Source of the DNA: JAUWCL01 sp964599375
GTDB lineage: Bacteria; Krumholzibacteriota; Krumholzibacteriia; Krumholzibacteriales; Krumholzibacteriaceae
Direction: 5' to 3'
Assembly (NCBI GenBank): GCA_964599375.1
Contig: CAZREW010000009.1
Location: forward strand, 50,225 to 114,224
Length of the DNA stretch: 64,000 nucleotides
Shown: positions 47,425 to 55,950 of the stretch, in pieces
How positions within the stretch are numbered: the first letter of the stretch is position 1
How the letters are laid out: each line of letters opens with the position of its first letter
Program-made: the position numbers and the translations under genes
Notes under the pieces: model-generated
The model's database searches: none
Seen by the model: only the letters and a program-made list of their open reading frames with translations
What the model was told of the DNA's origin: nothing

Positions 47425-49122
47425 TCAGTGCAGATCCCAGCCCGTGACTATAATCGTGTCGGGTACCGAAGGTGCCGTCAGGTCCTCGTCGATGAGCATC
47501 ACGGGACCGACTCCCTCTGCCAGGAAATAGGTCTGGAGGAACTCGTCGCCGCCTTCAGGGGTCCCGTTGTCGTACATCGTGACCTCGGCATAGAGCGTCC
47601 ATACGATGCAGTCCCGGAATATCGCCTCCGCGATCGGCACGGACACGTCGACTGTTCCGGCTGAGATCGTGATGGTGCCGCTGATAGTCATCGAATAGCC
47701 TTCTCCGAGGTCGGCAGTTGTCTCTATGAACCACGAATCGCCGAGGTTGCTCTGGGGGGGGAGCTTGAGGAATGTCAGTGGCGAGTCCCACATCATGGTC
47801 TGATCGAGCACTCCATCCCGGTACTCCTCGCGGCCGAGGTGTAGAAGCGTCGTTCCCGTGTCGCGCATGAATGTTTTCTCGTCGATGACCCACACCCCTT
47901 CGTCCCATGTATACCAGACCTCTTCAAATTCGCCGTTCGATACGTTGTAGTTTTCGATGACCCTCTTGACAGATCCCATATCCAGCCCAGGCGACTTCGC
48001 CAGAGGCGAATCGTAACCGAAGAAGTACCAGAGATCGTTTCCTGCGATCGGGTAGTAGGTCGTAGTCCCCGACGTCTTGAACCAGTAGTAGGTCGGATTG
48101 GGATCGATATAGTTTCCGGCCATGTCGGTCACGTTCCGGAAATAGACCCAGTAAGTACAGCCGGGCAGTAGGCCGTCCGGGAAAGTGAGCGAGATGCGGG
48201 AGAAATCGGTGTTCCATTCCGGCTCCTCCTCCATCGCCAGCACGATCCTCGCGTCGACGTCCTCGGCCGGCATGTCGAATTCGGGGAACATCGGCTCGCT
48301 GAAGGTAAGGGTGATGCCGGAAGTTCCTGTAGGCACGTTGGACGATCCGTTGGCTGGCGTGGCGCTGGCGAGATATGGCCTGGTCGTGTCGTTGAGCGTC
48401 CTGAACGAGAATGTATAGGAGGCCTCGAGATTATTTCCCGAAATATCCATCAGGTCGGTCGTTACAGTGACCTCGATCTCGCTGTCGACGGGGAAGGGGG
48501 AGTGCCATATAAGAAGGTCGTCGCCCTCCCTTTCGAAATAGCCGTCTCCGGGGTAAGGGACGATACCGATGGCGGTCTGGGAACCCCAGTCCCCGGGGTA
48601 TGCCACGGGTTCGGAGAAGGTTATCCTGATCGCGGCGCCTGGATTGACACCCGTAGCATTGTCAGCCGGATAAGTCGATACGACCGTTGGCGGATCCATG
48701 TCCTGCTCGGGCGTTGTTGTGAAGTCGATCGATACCAGAGTGCCCATCTCGTTACCCGCGGTATCCTCGCACTCCTGGCCGACGTTGAACTCATAAACTG
48801 TATTTCCGGTCAGGACGTACTGGGGCGTCAGCCAGAATGTGTCCGCGGAGGCGTTCGCGTGGATGTCGTAACCGAAATAGGGAGAAGTACTGATGTTGTT
48901 CCGGACCGATTCGGCGTTCATCGCCTCATCGAACGCGAACCAGTAGGGGCCCGATCGGGAGACGCCCGTCGCGCCGTCGAGAGGGTAGCTGCCGATAAGG
49001 ACCGGCGGGGTCGTATCGCCCGGCCCCGGTTCTTCAGGGGCATCCCCGTCCGACGTGCAGCCGATGAATGAAACGAGAGCCACCGCGACCAGCAGAAACA
49101 GGGACCTGGAGTATTCCATCAC
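47425..49122 (-). CDS. Lipoprotein with three bacterial Ig-like (Big_5/SbsA) domains
   Basis: 565 residues. Lipoprotein signal with FIGC lipobox (Cys about residue 22), an acidic/Pro spacer, then three ~100-residue SbsA Ig-like domains each opening with 'PPVLIGSYPLDGATGVSRSG', 'PPTVVSTYPADNATGVNPGA' or 'RPYLASATPANGSSNVPTGT' and a 'FSEPM'-type strand. The last ~210 residues form a separate beta-rich domain (YYPIAGNDLWYFFGYDS ...). Cell-surface or periplasmic. Eight bases upstream of namZ, so probably co-transcribed with the peptidoglycan-recycling genes; a wall-binding role is a guess. Confidence 0.82.
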   Translation of the reverse strand: MMEYSRSLFLLVAVALVSFIGCTSDGDAPEEPGPGDTTPPVLIGSYPLDGATGVSRSGPYWFAFDEAMNAESVRNNISTSPYFGYDIHANASADTFWLTPQYVLTGNTVYEFNVGQECEDTAGNEMGTLVSIDFTTTPEQDMDPPTVVSTYPADNATGVNPGAAIRITFSEPVAYPGDWGSQTAIGIVPYPGDGYFEREGDDLLIWHSPFPVDSEIEVTVTTDLMDISGNNLEASYTFSFRTLNDTTRPYLASATPANGSSNVPTGTSGITLTFSEPMFPEFDMPAEDVDARIVLAMEEEPEWNTDFSRISLTFPDGLLPGCTYWVYFRNVTDMAGNYIDPNPTYYWFKTSGTTTYYPIAGNDLWYFFGYDSPLAKSPGLDMGSVKRVIENYNVSNGEFEEVWYTWDEGVWVIDEKTFMRDTGTTLLHLGREEYRDGVLDQTMMWDSPLTFLKLPPQSNLGDSWFIETTADLGEGYSMTISGTITISAGTVDVSVPIAEAIFRDCIVWTLYAEVTMYDNGTPEGGDEFLQTYFLAEGVGPVMLIDEDLTAPSVPDTIIVTGWDLH

Positions 49123-49226
49123 TTACCTCCTTAAGGGACCGAACTATTATGTTTCCAGACATCCTAAAGGCTGATATATTTCCCGTACAGTAGAAAATGA
49201 AGCCCGGAAGGAAGGTGGTGGGAAGC

Positions 49227-50846
49227 ATGTCAGGAAAGACACGTCATTATTTACATACAATTATTGCTGCTGTCGTCTTGATGTCCTCCTGCGGCGGCGA
49301 CAGGAATCCGTCGCTTCGAGGCGGAACGCTCGTCGTAGGGGAGATAAGCGCGTACGAATCGCTCAACCCGATGAGCACGACCGATGCGCATGCCAGGGAT
49401 ATTTATAATCTGCTCTTTTTGTCGCTTCTCGACGAGAACGACGATTTTCTCACTTTCAAGCCCAGGCTCGCCAACTCCTGGGAGTTCTCGCCGGACCGCA
49501 GGGAGCTGACCTTCCATCTTCGCGATGATGTAGTATGGAGCGACGGAGTCCCGTTCACCGCGAACGATGTGCTGGCGACCTTTACGGCGCAGAAGGACAC
49601 CGCGATGGCATGGAGCGGCAGGCATCTGAAGGAACATATAGACGAAGTGCGTGTCCTCGACGATTCCACGGTAGTATTCCATTTCAGCCATGTATATCCC
49701 TATCAGGTGATGGACGCGAACGACGGCCCTATCCTGCCCAAGCATGTCCTCGAGAGCTTGACACCTCAGGAGATAAGGGGGATGAAGGTCGAAGAGTTTC
49801 CGACCGACGGCCCGTTCCGGGTGGGGGAGTGGAACAGGGGGCAGTCGCTCACACTCGTGCCTTATGAGGATTATTACGAGGAGGGGAAGCCTTACCTCGA
49901 CCGTGTCGTCTTCAAGATAATCCCTGATCAGGTCAACCTGATAACGCAGCTCAAGAGCGGCGAGGTCGATTGCATGGAGAGCCTCCCCCCGATGGAGGTC
50001 GACAAGCTGCGCAAGGGGGATTATGGTATCCAGATCTTCAATTTTCCCGCGAGGGCCTATATATATATCGGGTGGAACGGGGCGAATCCGCTGTTCCGCA
50101 GCGCGAAGGTCCGAAGGGCCATGACGATGGCGATAGACCGTCAGATGATCATAGACAACCTTTATTACGGACTGGCCGAGATCTGTACGAGCCCGTTTAT
50201 CCCGCAGCTGTGGGCCTATAATGACAAGATCAAGCCGATTCCGTACGATCCGGAAGGCGCGAAACGCATCCTTGCGGAGGAGGGATTCACCGACTCCGAC
50301 GGTGACGGCTGGCTCGATCGCGACGGGCAAAGGTTCGAGTTCGAGATCATGACCAACCAGGGGAACCAGATCCGCAACGACATCCAGGTCATGGTCCAGG
50401 AGCAGCTGAGCCTGATCGGCGTGAAGGCCGATCCGCTGATCCTCGAATGGACTGTGATGCTCGAGCGGCACAAGGCCTCTGATTTCGAGGCGGTGATAAG
50501 CGCGTGGAGGGTGGGCACCAAGGTCGATCTCGCGCCGATCTGGGGCTGCGAATCGAGGAAGCCGGGAGGGTACAACAGGGTCGACTACTGCAACGCAGAG
50601 GTAGACAGGTTGAACGCGACTGCCTGCGGCATCCTAGATTTCGACGAGGCGAAACCTCTCTTTTTCAAGGCTCAAGAGATAATATACGATGAGCAGCCGT
50701 ACACCTTCCTGTACAACCCGCACGCTCTGCTGGCCCTTCAGGATAGGTTCGAGGGCGCCAGGCCGGACGCTATAAGCATGTATCACAATCTGCATGAGTG
50801 GAGGGTGAGCCCCGGGAAGGAGAAAGAAGGCGGCAATGGTCCATGA
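49227..50846 (+). CDS. Family-5 ABC solute-binding lipoprotein (oligopeptide-type)
   Basis: Start at ATG 49227 with AAGGTGGTGGGAAG upstream; the earlier ATG 49197 would add ten charged residues before the signal. 539 residues: lipoprotein signal with lipobox MSSC, then SBP_bac_5 features YESLNPMSTTDAHARDIYNLLF, RLANSWEFSPDRRELTFHLRDDVVWSDGVPFTANDV and FPTDGPFRVGEWNRGQSLTLVPYEDYYEEGKPYLDRVVFKIIPD. Binds peptides or similar ligands for an ABC importer. No permease or ATPase gene is adjacent, so it is an orphan binding protein. Confidence 0.9.
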   Translation: MSGKTRHYLHTIIAAVVLMSSCGGDRNPSLRGGTLVVGEISAYESLNPMSTTDAHARDIYNLLFLSLLDENDDFLTFKPRLANSWEFSPDRRELTFHLRDDVVWSDGVPFTANDVLATFTAQKDTAMAWSGRHLKEHIDEVRVLDDSTVVFHFSHVYPYQVMDANDGPILPKHVLESLTPQEIRGMKVEEFPTDGPFRVGEWNRGQSLTLVPYEDYYEEGKPYLDRVVFKIIPDQVNLITQLKSGEVDCMESLPPMEVDKLRKGDYGIQIFNFPARAYIYIGWNGANPLFRSAKVRRAMTMAIDRQMIIDNLYYGLAEICTSPFIPQLWAYNDKIKPIPYDPEGAKRILAEEGFTDSDGDGWLDRDGQRFEFEIMTNQGNQIRNDIQVMVQEQLSLIGVKADPLILEWTVMLERHKASDFEAVISAWRVGTKVDLAPIWGCESRKPGGYNRVDYCNAEVDRLNATACGILDFDEAKPLFFKAQEIIYDEQPYTFLYNPHALLALQDRFEGARPDAISMYHNLHEWRVSPGKEKEGGNGP

Positions 50847-51258
50847 GGTAGGAGTAGGAGCCCTGGTCAGCGCGGTAGCGGCCCAGGCGCTGAAGCCTTT
50901 CATGGATCTTATACAGGGCAAGGGCTTCAATATATTCCGCATACTCGACACGGGGGGCATGCCGAGCTCCCACACATCAGTTGTGACTACTCTGACCGCC
51001 GGAGTGGCGGCCTATGAGGGCATATCCTCGCCTCTTTTCGGGCTTTCACTGGTCTTCAGCCTGTACTTCATCTTCGAGGCCACGGGGCTGAGGCAGGAGG
51101 TGGGCAACCAGGCCAGAGTCCTCAACGACATCGTCGACAAGGTCCGCGAAACGCATCATTTCAATGCCGATGAACTGCACGAGCTTATAGGACATACGTG
51201 GGGTGAGGTATCGGGTGGGTTCGTGCTGGGCCTGCTCGTGGCCTGGATCATGTTCTGA
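50836..51258 (+). CDS. Divergent PAP2-family (DUF212) membrane protein
   Basis: 140 residues with three to four helices. GGMPSSHTSVVTTLTAGVAAYEG and IGHTWGEVSGGFVLGLLVAWIMF carry the two motifs of the divergent PAP2 family (SSHT... and H-T-x-x-E/QV.GG). Probably a lipid-phosphate phosphatase-like membrane enzyme. It overlaps the solute-binding gene by 11 bases, so it is co-translated. Confidence 0.88.
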   Translation: MVHEVGVGALVSAVAAQALKPFMDLIQGKGFNIFRILDTGGMPSSHTSVVTTLTAGVAAYEGISSPLFGLSLVFSLYFIFEATGLRQEVGNQARVLNDIVDKVRETHHFNADELHELIGHTWGEVSGGFVLGLLVAWIMF

Positions 51259-51281
51259 CCTTCCCGGATCCCTAAAAACCC

Positions 51282-51310
51282 TTGACACCCGATTCCCGGA
51301 GGCGGAGAAT
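51282..51310 (+). promoter_or_regulatory. Promoter of structured leader/short RNA upstream of parA
   Basis: TTGACA (51282-51287), 17-base spacer, GAGAAT (51305-51310). It lies 24 bases after the PAP2 stop and ~235 bases before the ParA start, implying a long transcribed leader. Confidence 0.6.
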
Positions 51311-51316
51311 AGCCTC

Positions 51317-51492
51317 TGCAGATCGGATTATTCCATGCCGGTACGATATCGGCCGGCAAGCGATGGAAAGGATGATGAGATCGGAACGGGATTGACAGCA
51401 GAGATGGCATCGGATTCCGATCCGGGCATGCGGTACTTTGATTCAGGATGATCGGTGAAGTCGAATCGCGGGGGGTGATTCGGCTTTTTTTT
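51317..51492 (+). ncRNA. Putative structured leader or small RNA ending in an intrinsic terminator
   Basis: Between a promoter at 51.29 kb and a terminator at 51.48 kb lies ~175 bases of non-coding sequence with several self-pairing blocks: TTCCATGCCGG (51331-51341) pairs with CCGGC (51353-51357) and ATGGAA (51363-51368) across a five-base bulge, and ATCGGATTCCGAT forms a second short hairpin near 51410-51422. No known riboswitch or 6S/SRP consensus is apparent. It could be an independent sRNA or an attenuator controlling the ParA-CBM48 operon that follows. Confidence 0.45.
51459..51492 (+). terminator. Intrinsic terminator in front of the parA-CBM48 gene
   Basis: Nine-pair stem (AGTCGAATC, 51459-51467, with GATTCGGCT, 51477-51485; one G-U pair), nine-base G-rich loop, then an eight-T run (51485-51492). 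It sits about 50 bases before the parA start codon. Confidence 0.85.
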
Positions 51493-51543
51493 ATGCATGG
51501 AGACGCCTGAGCCCGGACTAGAAATCAGGAGGTACAGATCGGC

Positions 51544-52617
51544 ATGCGAACCATAGCGGTGATCAACCAGAAGGGTGGCTGTGGCAAGACTACGGTCGCC
51601 GTCAATCTCGCCGCAGCGCTCGGGGAGCTCGAGAAGAAGGTGCTGCTGGTCGACATGGATCCACAGTCCCACGCATCGCTGAGCCTCGATATAACCAGCC
51701 GGGAAGTCGATCACACGACTTACGATCTCATCAGGGATCCACGCGTGATGGTCGAAGACGCGAGATGCCGTTTCGATGACCACCTCGATGTGATTCCCTC
51801 GTCGCCCGTGCTCGGAGCGGTCGAGCAGGAACTCGCGGGCCGCGACGCAAGGGAGACCAGGCTCTCATCCAAGCTTGCGCGCGTAGATGGGCTCTACGAC
51901 TATGCGATCATCGACTCTCCCCCCAATGTCGGCCTTCTGACTTTCAACGCCCTTATGGCCGCGGGAGAGGCCGTCATCCCCGTAGATCCGAGTTATCATT
52001 CCCTCCAGGGCGTGGGCCGGCTTCTCGAGACAGTCGAGCTTCTCGAGAACGAGACGAAACACCGTGTCGCTGTTTCGATAGTCGCCAACAACATCGAGAA
52101 GAGGACCAATTTCTCGAGAGATATCGTGCTCGAGCTCGAAAGGCATCACGGCGTGAAACTGATGGACGTGACCATAAGCCATTCGGTCAAATACAAGGAA
52201 GCGGCGCTCAAGGGCGTTTCGATCTTCGGGATCCCCCGCTCCGACAGGCTGAGATGGGAATTCCTGACTCTGGCGAGGGAACTCGAAGACAGGAGCTCGC
52301 TGATCGACACCGCCGATATGGAAGATTGGATGGAAAAGCTTCATGGGCCGCGTATCGCCTCCGGCAAAGTCATCTTCTCGCTGGATGCGCCTGCTGCCGG
52401 CAGCGTCTGTCTCACAGGAGAGTTCACCAATTGGTCGCGCGACGGGATCAGGATGGACAGAGACGGAGATGACGGCCTGTGGAAGGTTTCGCTCGATCTC
52501 GACCCCGGAGAGTACGAGTACAGATATATCGTGGACGGTGTCTGGATAAAGGATCCGAGGAACGTCGATTCTGTCCTCAATGAATTCGGGCAGGAAAACT
52601 CACTGCTGATCGTCTGA
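51544..52617 (+). CDS. ParA-family ATPase fused to a glycogen-binding (CBM48/AMPK-beta-type) domain
   Basis: 357 residues. Residues 1-~250 are a complete ParA/Soj ATPase: NQKGGCGKTTVAVNLAAAL (deviant Walker A with signature Lys), VLLVDMDPQSHAS, YDYAIIDSPPNVGLLTFNAL (Walker B) and VAVSIVANN. Residues ~270-357 are an Ig-like E-set: VIFSLDAPAAGSVCLTGEFTNWS, then DDGLWKVSLDLDPGEYEYRYIVDGVWIKDP, the isoamylase-N/AMPK-beta glycogen-binding pattern with the conserved Trp residues. So a positioning ATPase carries a polysaccharide-binding module. AGGAGGT lies ten bases before the ATG. No parB or parS site is visible, suggesting a cargo other than DNA. Confidence 0.85.
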   Translation: MRTIAVINQKGGCGKTTVAVNLAAALGELEKKVLLVDMDPQSHASLSLDITSREVDHTTYDLIRDPRVMVEDARCRFDDHLDVIPSSPVLGAVEQELAGRDARETRLSSKLARVDGLYDYAIIDSPPNVGLLTFNALMAAGEAVIPVDPSYHSLQGVGRLLETVELLENETKHRVAVSIVANNIEKRTNFSRDIVLELERHHGVKLMDVTISHSVKYKEAALKGVSIFGIPRSDRLRWEFLTLARELEDRSSLIDTADMEDWMEKLHGPRIASGKVIFSLDAPAAGSVCLTGEFTNWSRDGIRMDRDGDDGLWKVSLDLDPGEYEYRYIVDGVWIKDPRNVDSVLNEFGQENSLLIV

Positions 52618-52622
52618 ACCTC

Positions 52623-53393
52623 TTGCCGGACTTCGATGCCATGCAGCAGGGACAGAGGCCCAGAAATCTTCGCGACATCAGTCATCTCTATCTCTCGACA
52701 TCCCGGGGAGAGGGCGTAGAAGAAACTGGCCCCTCGGCTATGGTCGCTCTCGCTTCCATCGAGGGCGGTCCGCTGCGGGCCTGGCTTTCGGCCGGGCTGG
52801 CTGCGGCGTTCGTGTCTCAGGGCGCCTCCGTCAAGCTTCTTGATGCCGGCCGGAGCCTGCCCAACGCGGGGTATTATTTCGCCCTCAGCCCCGAGCTTTA
52901 TCTGCGTCCCGTGATGGATGAGAAAGCTGTCGTCGAAGCGGATGACGGTGGCGGAATCCGGGTGATGTCTGCAAGGGACCCGTCTCTTCTAAGGTACGGG
53001 GACGACGGGACCGGGACAGGGCTGAACGTCATCATGATCGCATTCGAATGGGATGGTGTCGATTTTCCCGACGGATCGCGCCGTCTCTTCGATTCGCTGC
53101 CGCCTGGACTCCCCGTTTTCCTTCTCACCGTCTCCGATTGTTATCCTGTGGCGGCGGAAGGGATATCACGGACTTTCAGGGAGATATTTCCTGGCGCGCC
53201 GGTGATGGCGCTGTTTCCGTCCGGAAAGGAGGAGCGACGCGGAGGTCTGGAAGCATGCCCGTTTCCGGCCGGGATTCTCACCGGGTTGAGCAGAAGGATG
53301 CCTCCCGTTTCATCATTCCTGACGGGGCTTTCGGGAGAGATCCTGCAGAGACTCGCTTCATGCAAGAGAGGTGCTGCCCGTGACAGGATCTGA
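52623..53393 (+). CDS. ParA/MinD-fold protein lacking a P-loop
   Basis: Up to 256 residues; start uncertain (TTG 52623 or ATG 52641, neither with a strong ribosome site). After LRDISHLYLSTSRG the chain reads VALASIEGGPLRAWLSAGLAAAFVSQGASVKLLDAGRSLPNAGYYFAL, which lines up with the MinD/FlhG start 'VASGKGGVGKS..ANLA.ALA..G..VLL.DaD....N' but has GGPLRAW where the Walker A loop should be; GLNVIMIAFEWDGVD falls at the Walker B position without the usual Asp. It therefore looks like a pseudo-ATPase paralogue of ParA. Located six bases after parA-CBM48, probably as its partner. Confidence 0.65.
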   Translation: MPDFDAMQQGQRPRNLRDISHLYLSTSRGEGVEETGPSAMVALASIEGGPLRAWLSAGLAAAFVSQGASVKLLDAGRSLPNAGYYFALSPELYLRPVMDEKAVVEADDGGGIRVMSARDPSLLRYGDDGTGTGLNVIMIAFEWDGVDFPDGSRRLFDSLPPGLPVFLLTVSDCYPVAAEGISRTFREIFPGAPVMALFPSGKEERRGGLEACPFPAGILTGLSRRMPPVSSFLTGLSGEILQRLASCKRGAARDRI

Positions 53394-53709
53394 TGAGCGG
53401 CGGGAAGTGGCCGGGCGAAATGCCTCGAGGCTGATTGAAGGGGATGTCAGGCGCCTCTACTCCATCCTCTGTGACGAGATCATCGGATTCTCCCCTTCGG
53501 TCACTGTCGAAGCCGCCCCTTTTGAGACTAGATTCGCCACTTCTTCGGGGATGTACATCAAGATAGCTCCCTATCGCGAGCTCTTCCTCGTATCGTCAGG
53601 ATGCGATTCTCCGGTGGAGATCAGGGTTTCGGACGAGGCCGCGCTTCTACGGGCCCTGGATATCGCCCTCGAGTGCTTTCTTGTTTCCGCTTTTTCGGAC
53701 CGGTCCTGA
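53380..53709 (+). CDS. Hypothetical protein downstream of the ParA pair
   Basis: Start at GTG 53380 (GAGAGG upstream), overlapping the pseudo-ParA gene by 14 bases; GTG 53371 is an alternative. 109 residues, soluble, mixed alpha/beta: a leading helix (ASRLIEGDVRRLYSILCDEIIG), strands TRFATSSGMYIKIAPYRELFLVSSG and VEIRVSDEAALLRALDIALECFL as a closing helix. No family recognised. Overlap suggests co-translation with the ParA-like pair. Confidence 0.6.
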   Translation: MTGSDERREVAGRNASRLIEGDVRRLYSILCDEIIGFSPSVTVEAAPFETRFATSSGMYIKIAPYRELFLVSSGCDSPVEIRVSDEAALLRALDIALECFLVSAFSDRS

Positions 53710-53860
53710 TTCGGTCCGGCCTGGTATCTGGATGAATGACGATGGACGTCGTTCTGCCGCGACTTCATTTACCCATATGACATAATAGGCTTTCGTAAAC
53801 CTCTCCCGCTTATTATCTTTCTACCAAGATATCGGCCCCACCGATAGAGAGGTGGTCAAG

Positions 53861-55702
53861 ATGCGTAAAGCCAGTGGGTTGATACTGTTGGGTCTCGCAT
53901 GGGGAATGGCGTTTCAGTCCTGCATCTTCCAGACCGATCCTGTCAGGCCGAATTCCCCACCATATATCAAGGACTCCTGGCCGGAGGACCTGCTTCTGGT
54001 CATAGAAGCTCCCGTCGACTCGATAATCTTCAGTTTCTCAGCTGTCGATCCCGATCGCGACGAGCTGACTTACAGGTATGTCCTCGTCGACAATGACGGG
54101 AAAGTCCTCGAGGTGCTCCATCAGGGGGCGGATTACGTATTCGAGCCTGAGCAGGGCGGTTTCTATCATCTCCAGGGCAGGGCGCAGGACCATTCCGATT
54201 ATGTCGCTCGGGACTGGTACGTTACGGCGATCGAGCTGACCAATGATCCGCCTGTGGTAGTCTGGCAGTCCCCTGACCAGGACAGCATAACCACCCTGAT
54301 CGGTTCTACCCTTGAGTTCAGGATGGGAGTCGAAGACGACCATCCCCAGGATCTGAGGTATTCGTATTATGCGGGCGGATCGCCGATAAAGATAATGGAC
54401 CTGACCTCTTCGGTGCAGTACAGGTTCATGGAGAACGGATTTGTCGACGTGGAGGGCATGGTCTGGGACGGCGAGTTCGGCGATACTCTATCATGGGTCG
54501 TCAGGGTCGTGGGGGAGCCTGATACGATACCTCCCGCGAGGATCACCGACCTGATAGGCTGGACAGGGACCATTCCCGGTACGATAAGGCTGAAGTGGAC
54601 GGCTCCCGGTGATGATGACATGGCAGGACGTGTCAGCCACTACCGTATAAGGACGCATACGATCCCGATACTGAACGAGGATGACTGGGATGAGGCGTCC
54701 CAGAAGAACGGGGTGCCGGTGCCGGGTATGTCCGGAACTGTCGAGGAGATGATAGCCGAGAACCTCAACCCTGGGACATGGCTCTATGTGACGGCGAGAG
54801 CCGTGGATGATTTCGGTAACATGTCGCCCCTCGGAAACTGTATCAGGCTGCTCGTACGTGGGATCGACGCCGATGGCCGCATCACTGACGCGACTACAGG
54901 GGCTCCGCTCGATGGGATCGTCGTCTCATCGGAAGGGATCGCTGATACTACATCGGTGGACGGGTATTACAAGCTTGTCGACCTTCCGCTCTATACTGAT
55001 CTGATCAGGCTCAGGGACGAGCACATCGCTGGAGACCCGGGTGAATATTACGACATGTCGATACCGGTATCGGGCATCACCTGGCATTTCACCAAAGACC
55101 TCACGATGATGCCGTACTTCGACCTGGTGAGCACACTGGCCGGTACCTATGAGAACAGTTTCTACATCTTCTTCAGGAGCATGACCTATACGAGGGGGTT
55201 GCTAGGCAGGCCCACTATCTTCAGGAACTGGAACCACTACCCGGTGACGGTCTACAACCCGCCGTACACGTGGGAGGGAGTCGACATACGGGAGCTGGCG
55301 AGGATAGCCATGGGCTCATGGAACGACCTGACCGGACTGGGGCTCTTCGTCGAGACCCCGGATCCGGATGCTGCTGACGTCAGGATCATCTACGATACTC
55401 AGTATGACTCGAAACATCATGTCGAGACGATCAGCACGAATCCGGACGGGACTCCGGCGAAGATGCTGATCTGGATCTACCCGAATCATCAGCTCGCTCC
55501 GATCCAGATCAGGGGCAGGAGGATATTCGCTCATGAGTTCGGACATATCCTTCAGCTTGGGCACAGCGATGATCTCGGCCACCTGATGGTCGGCGGGACT
55601 TCCCCGATAACGGATAATCCATCGACAGATGAGATCAACCTGGTCAGGACTCTGTACGGTCTGCCTACGATATTCGACGCGAACTGGTACGTGGAGGAGT
55701 GA
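53861..55702 (+). CDS. Lipoprotein with Ig/FN3-like domains and C-terminal matrixin-like zinc protease
   Basis: Start at ATG 53861 with GAGAGGTGG upstream. 613 residues. Lipoprotein signal (RKASGLILLGLAWGMAFQSC), two cadherin/Ig-like segments (~30-220), an FN3-like domain (PPARITDLIGWTGTIPGTIRLKWTAPGDDDMAGRVSHYRI) and a short carboxypeptidase-regulatory-like stretch, ending in a metzincin catalytic domain: FAHEFGHILQLGHSDD (HExxHxxxxxH, three zinc His and catalytic Glu) with a HLMVGG Met-turn. A surface-anchored endopeptidase is predicted; no propeptide cysteine switch is apparent. Confidence 0.85.
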   Translation: MRKASGLILLGLAWGMAFQSCIFQTDPVRPNSPPYIKDSWPEDLLLVIEAPVDSIIFSFSAVDPDRDELTYRYVLVDNDGKVLEVLHQGADYVFEPEQGGFYHLQGRAQDHSDYVARDWYVTAIELTNDPPVVVWQSPDQDSITTLIGSTLEFRMGVEDDHPQDLRYSYYAGGSPIKIMDLTSSVQYRFMENGFVDVEGMVWDGEFGDTLSWVVRVVGEPDTIPPARITDLIGWTGTIPGTIRLKWTAPGDDDMAGRVSHYRIRTHTIPILNEDDWDEASQKNGVPVPGMSGTVEEMIAENLNPGTWLYVTARAVDDFGNMSPLGNCIRLLVRGIDADGRITDATTGAPLDGIVVSSEGIADTTSVDGYYKLVDLPLYTDLIRLRDEHIAGDPGEYYDMSIPVSGITWHFTKDLTMMPYFDLVSTLAGTYENSFYIFFRSMTYTRGLLGRPTIFRNWNHYPVTVYNPPYTWEGVDIRELARIAMGSWNDLTGLGLFVETPDPDAADVRIIYDTQYDSKHHVETISTNPDGTPAKMLIWIYPNHQLAPIQIRGRRIFAHEFGHILQLGHSDDLGHLMVGGTSPITDNPSTDEINLVRTLYGLPTIFDANWYVEE

Positions 55703-55904
55703 CATCTGCCAATATGGCGGTAATTCCGCTGGTTTGTATGACAAAACGTCCGTGCGGGATATTTCTTCCGGAAGTTCTTTTCTTGTCATCGAGATCTGTC
55801 CTGTTGTAACCTTTATTCATTCAATCAAATAAAAGATGCTCCGATAGGATGCGCCATGTGGCACGCCGGATGCGGATATATAGAGGGATATATTCAGAGC
55901 GATA

Positions 55905-55932
55905 TTGCGGTCGGATCATAAGATGATAAAAT
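55905..55932 (+). promoter_or_regulatory. Putative promoter of clpB
   Basis: TTGCGG (55905-55910), 16-base spacer, TAAAAT (55927-55932); predicted start is just upstream of the GAGGTGA ribosome site. No CIRCE element or sigma-32 consensus is seen. A direct repeat GGATATAT occurs twice in the 35 bases before. Confidence 0.4.
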
Positions 55933-55950
55933 CAATACGAGGTGATGTTG

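Noticed and set aside
51317..51492. 6S RNA, SRP RNA or known riboswitch upstream of parA
   Set aside because: Conserved blocks of these classes (SRP GGAAGGAAGC-like loop, 6S closing stem and bubble, TPP or cobalamin boxes) were not found; kept only as an unnamed candidate.
51544..53709. Chromosomal or plasmid partition locus (parABS) or replication origin
   Set aside because: No ParB-like gene, parS palindrome, dnaA boxes or rep gene is visible, and the ParA carries a polysaccharide-binding tail.
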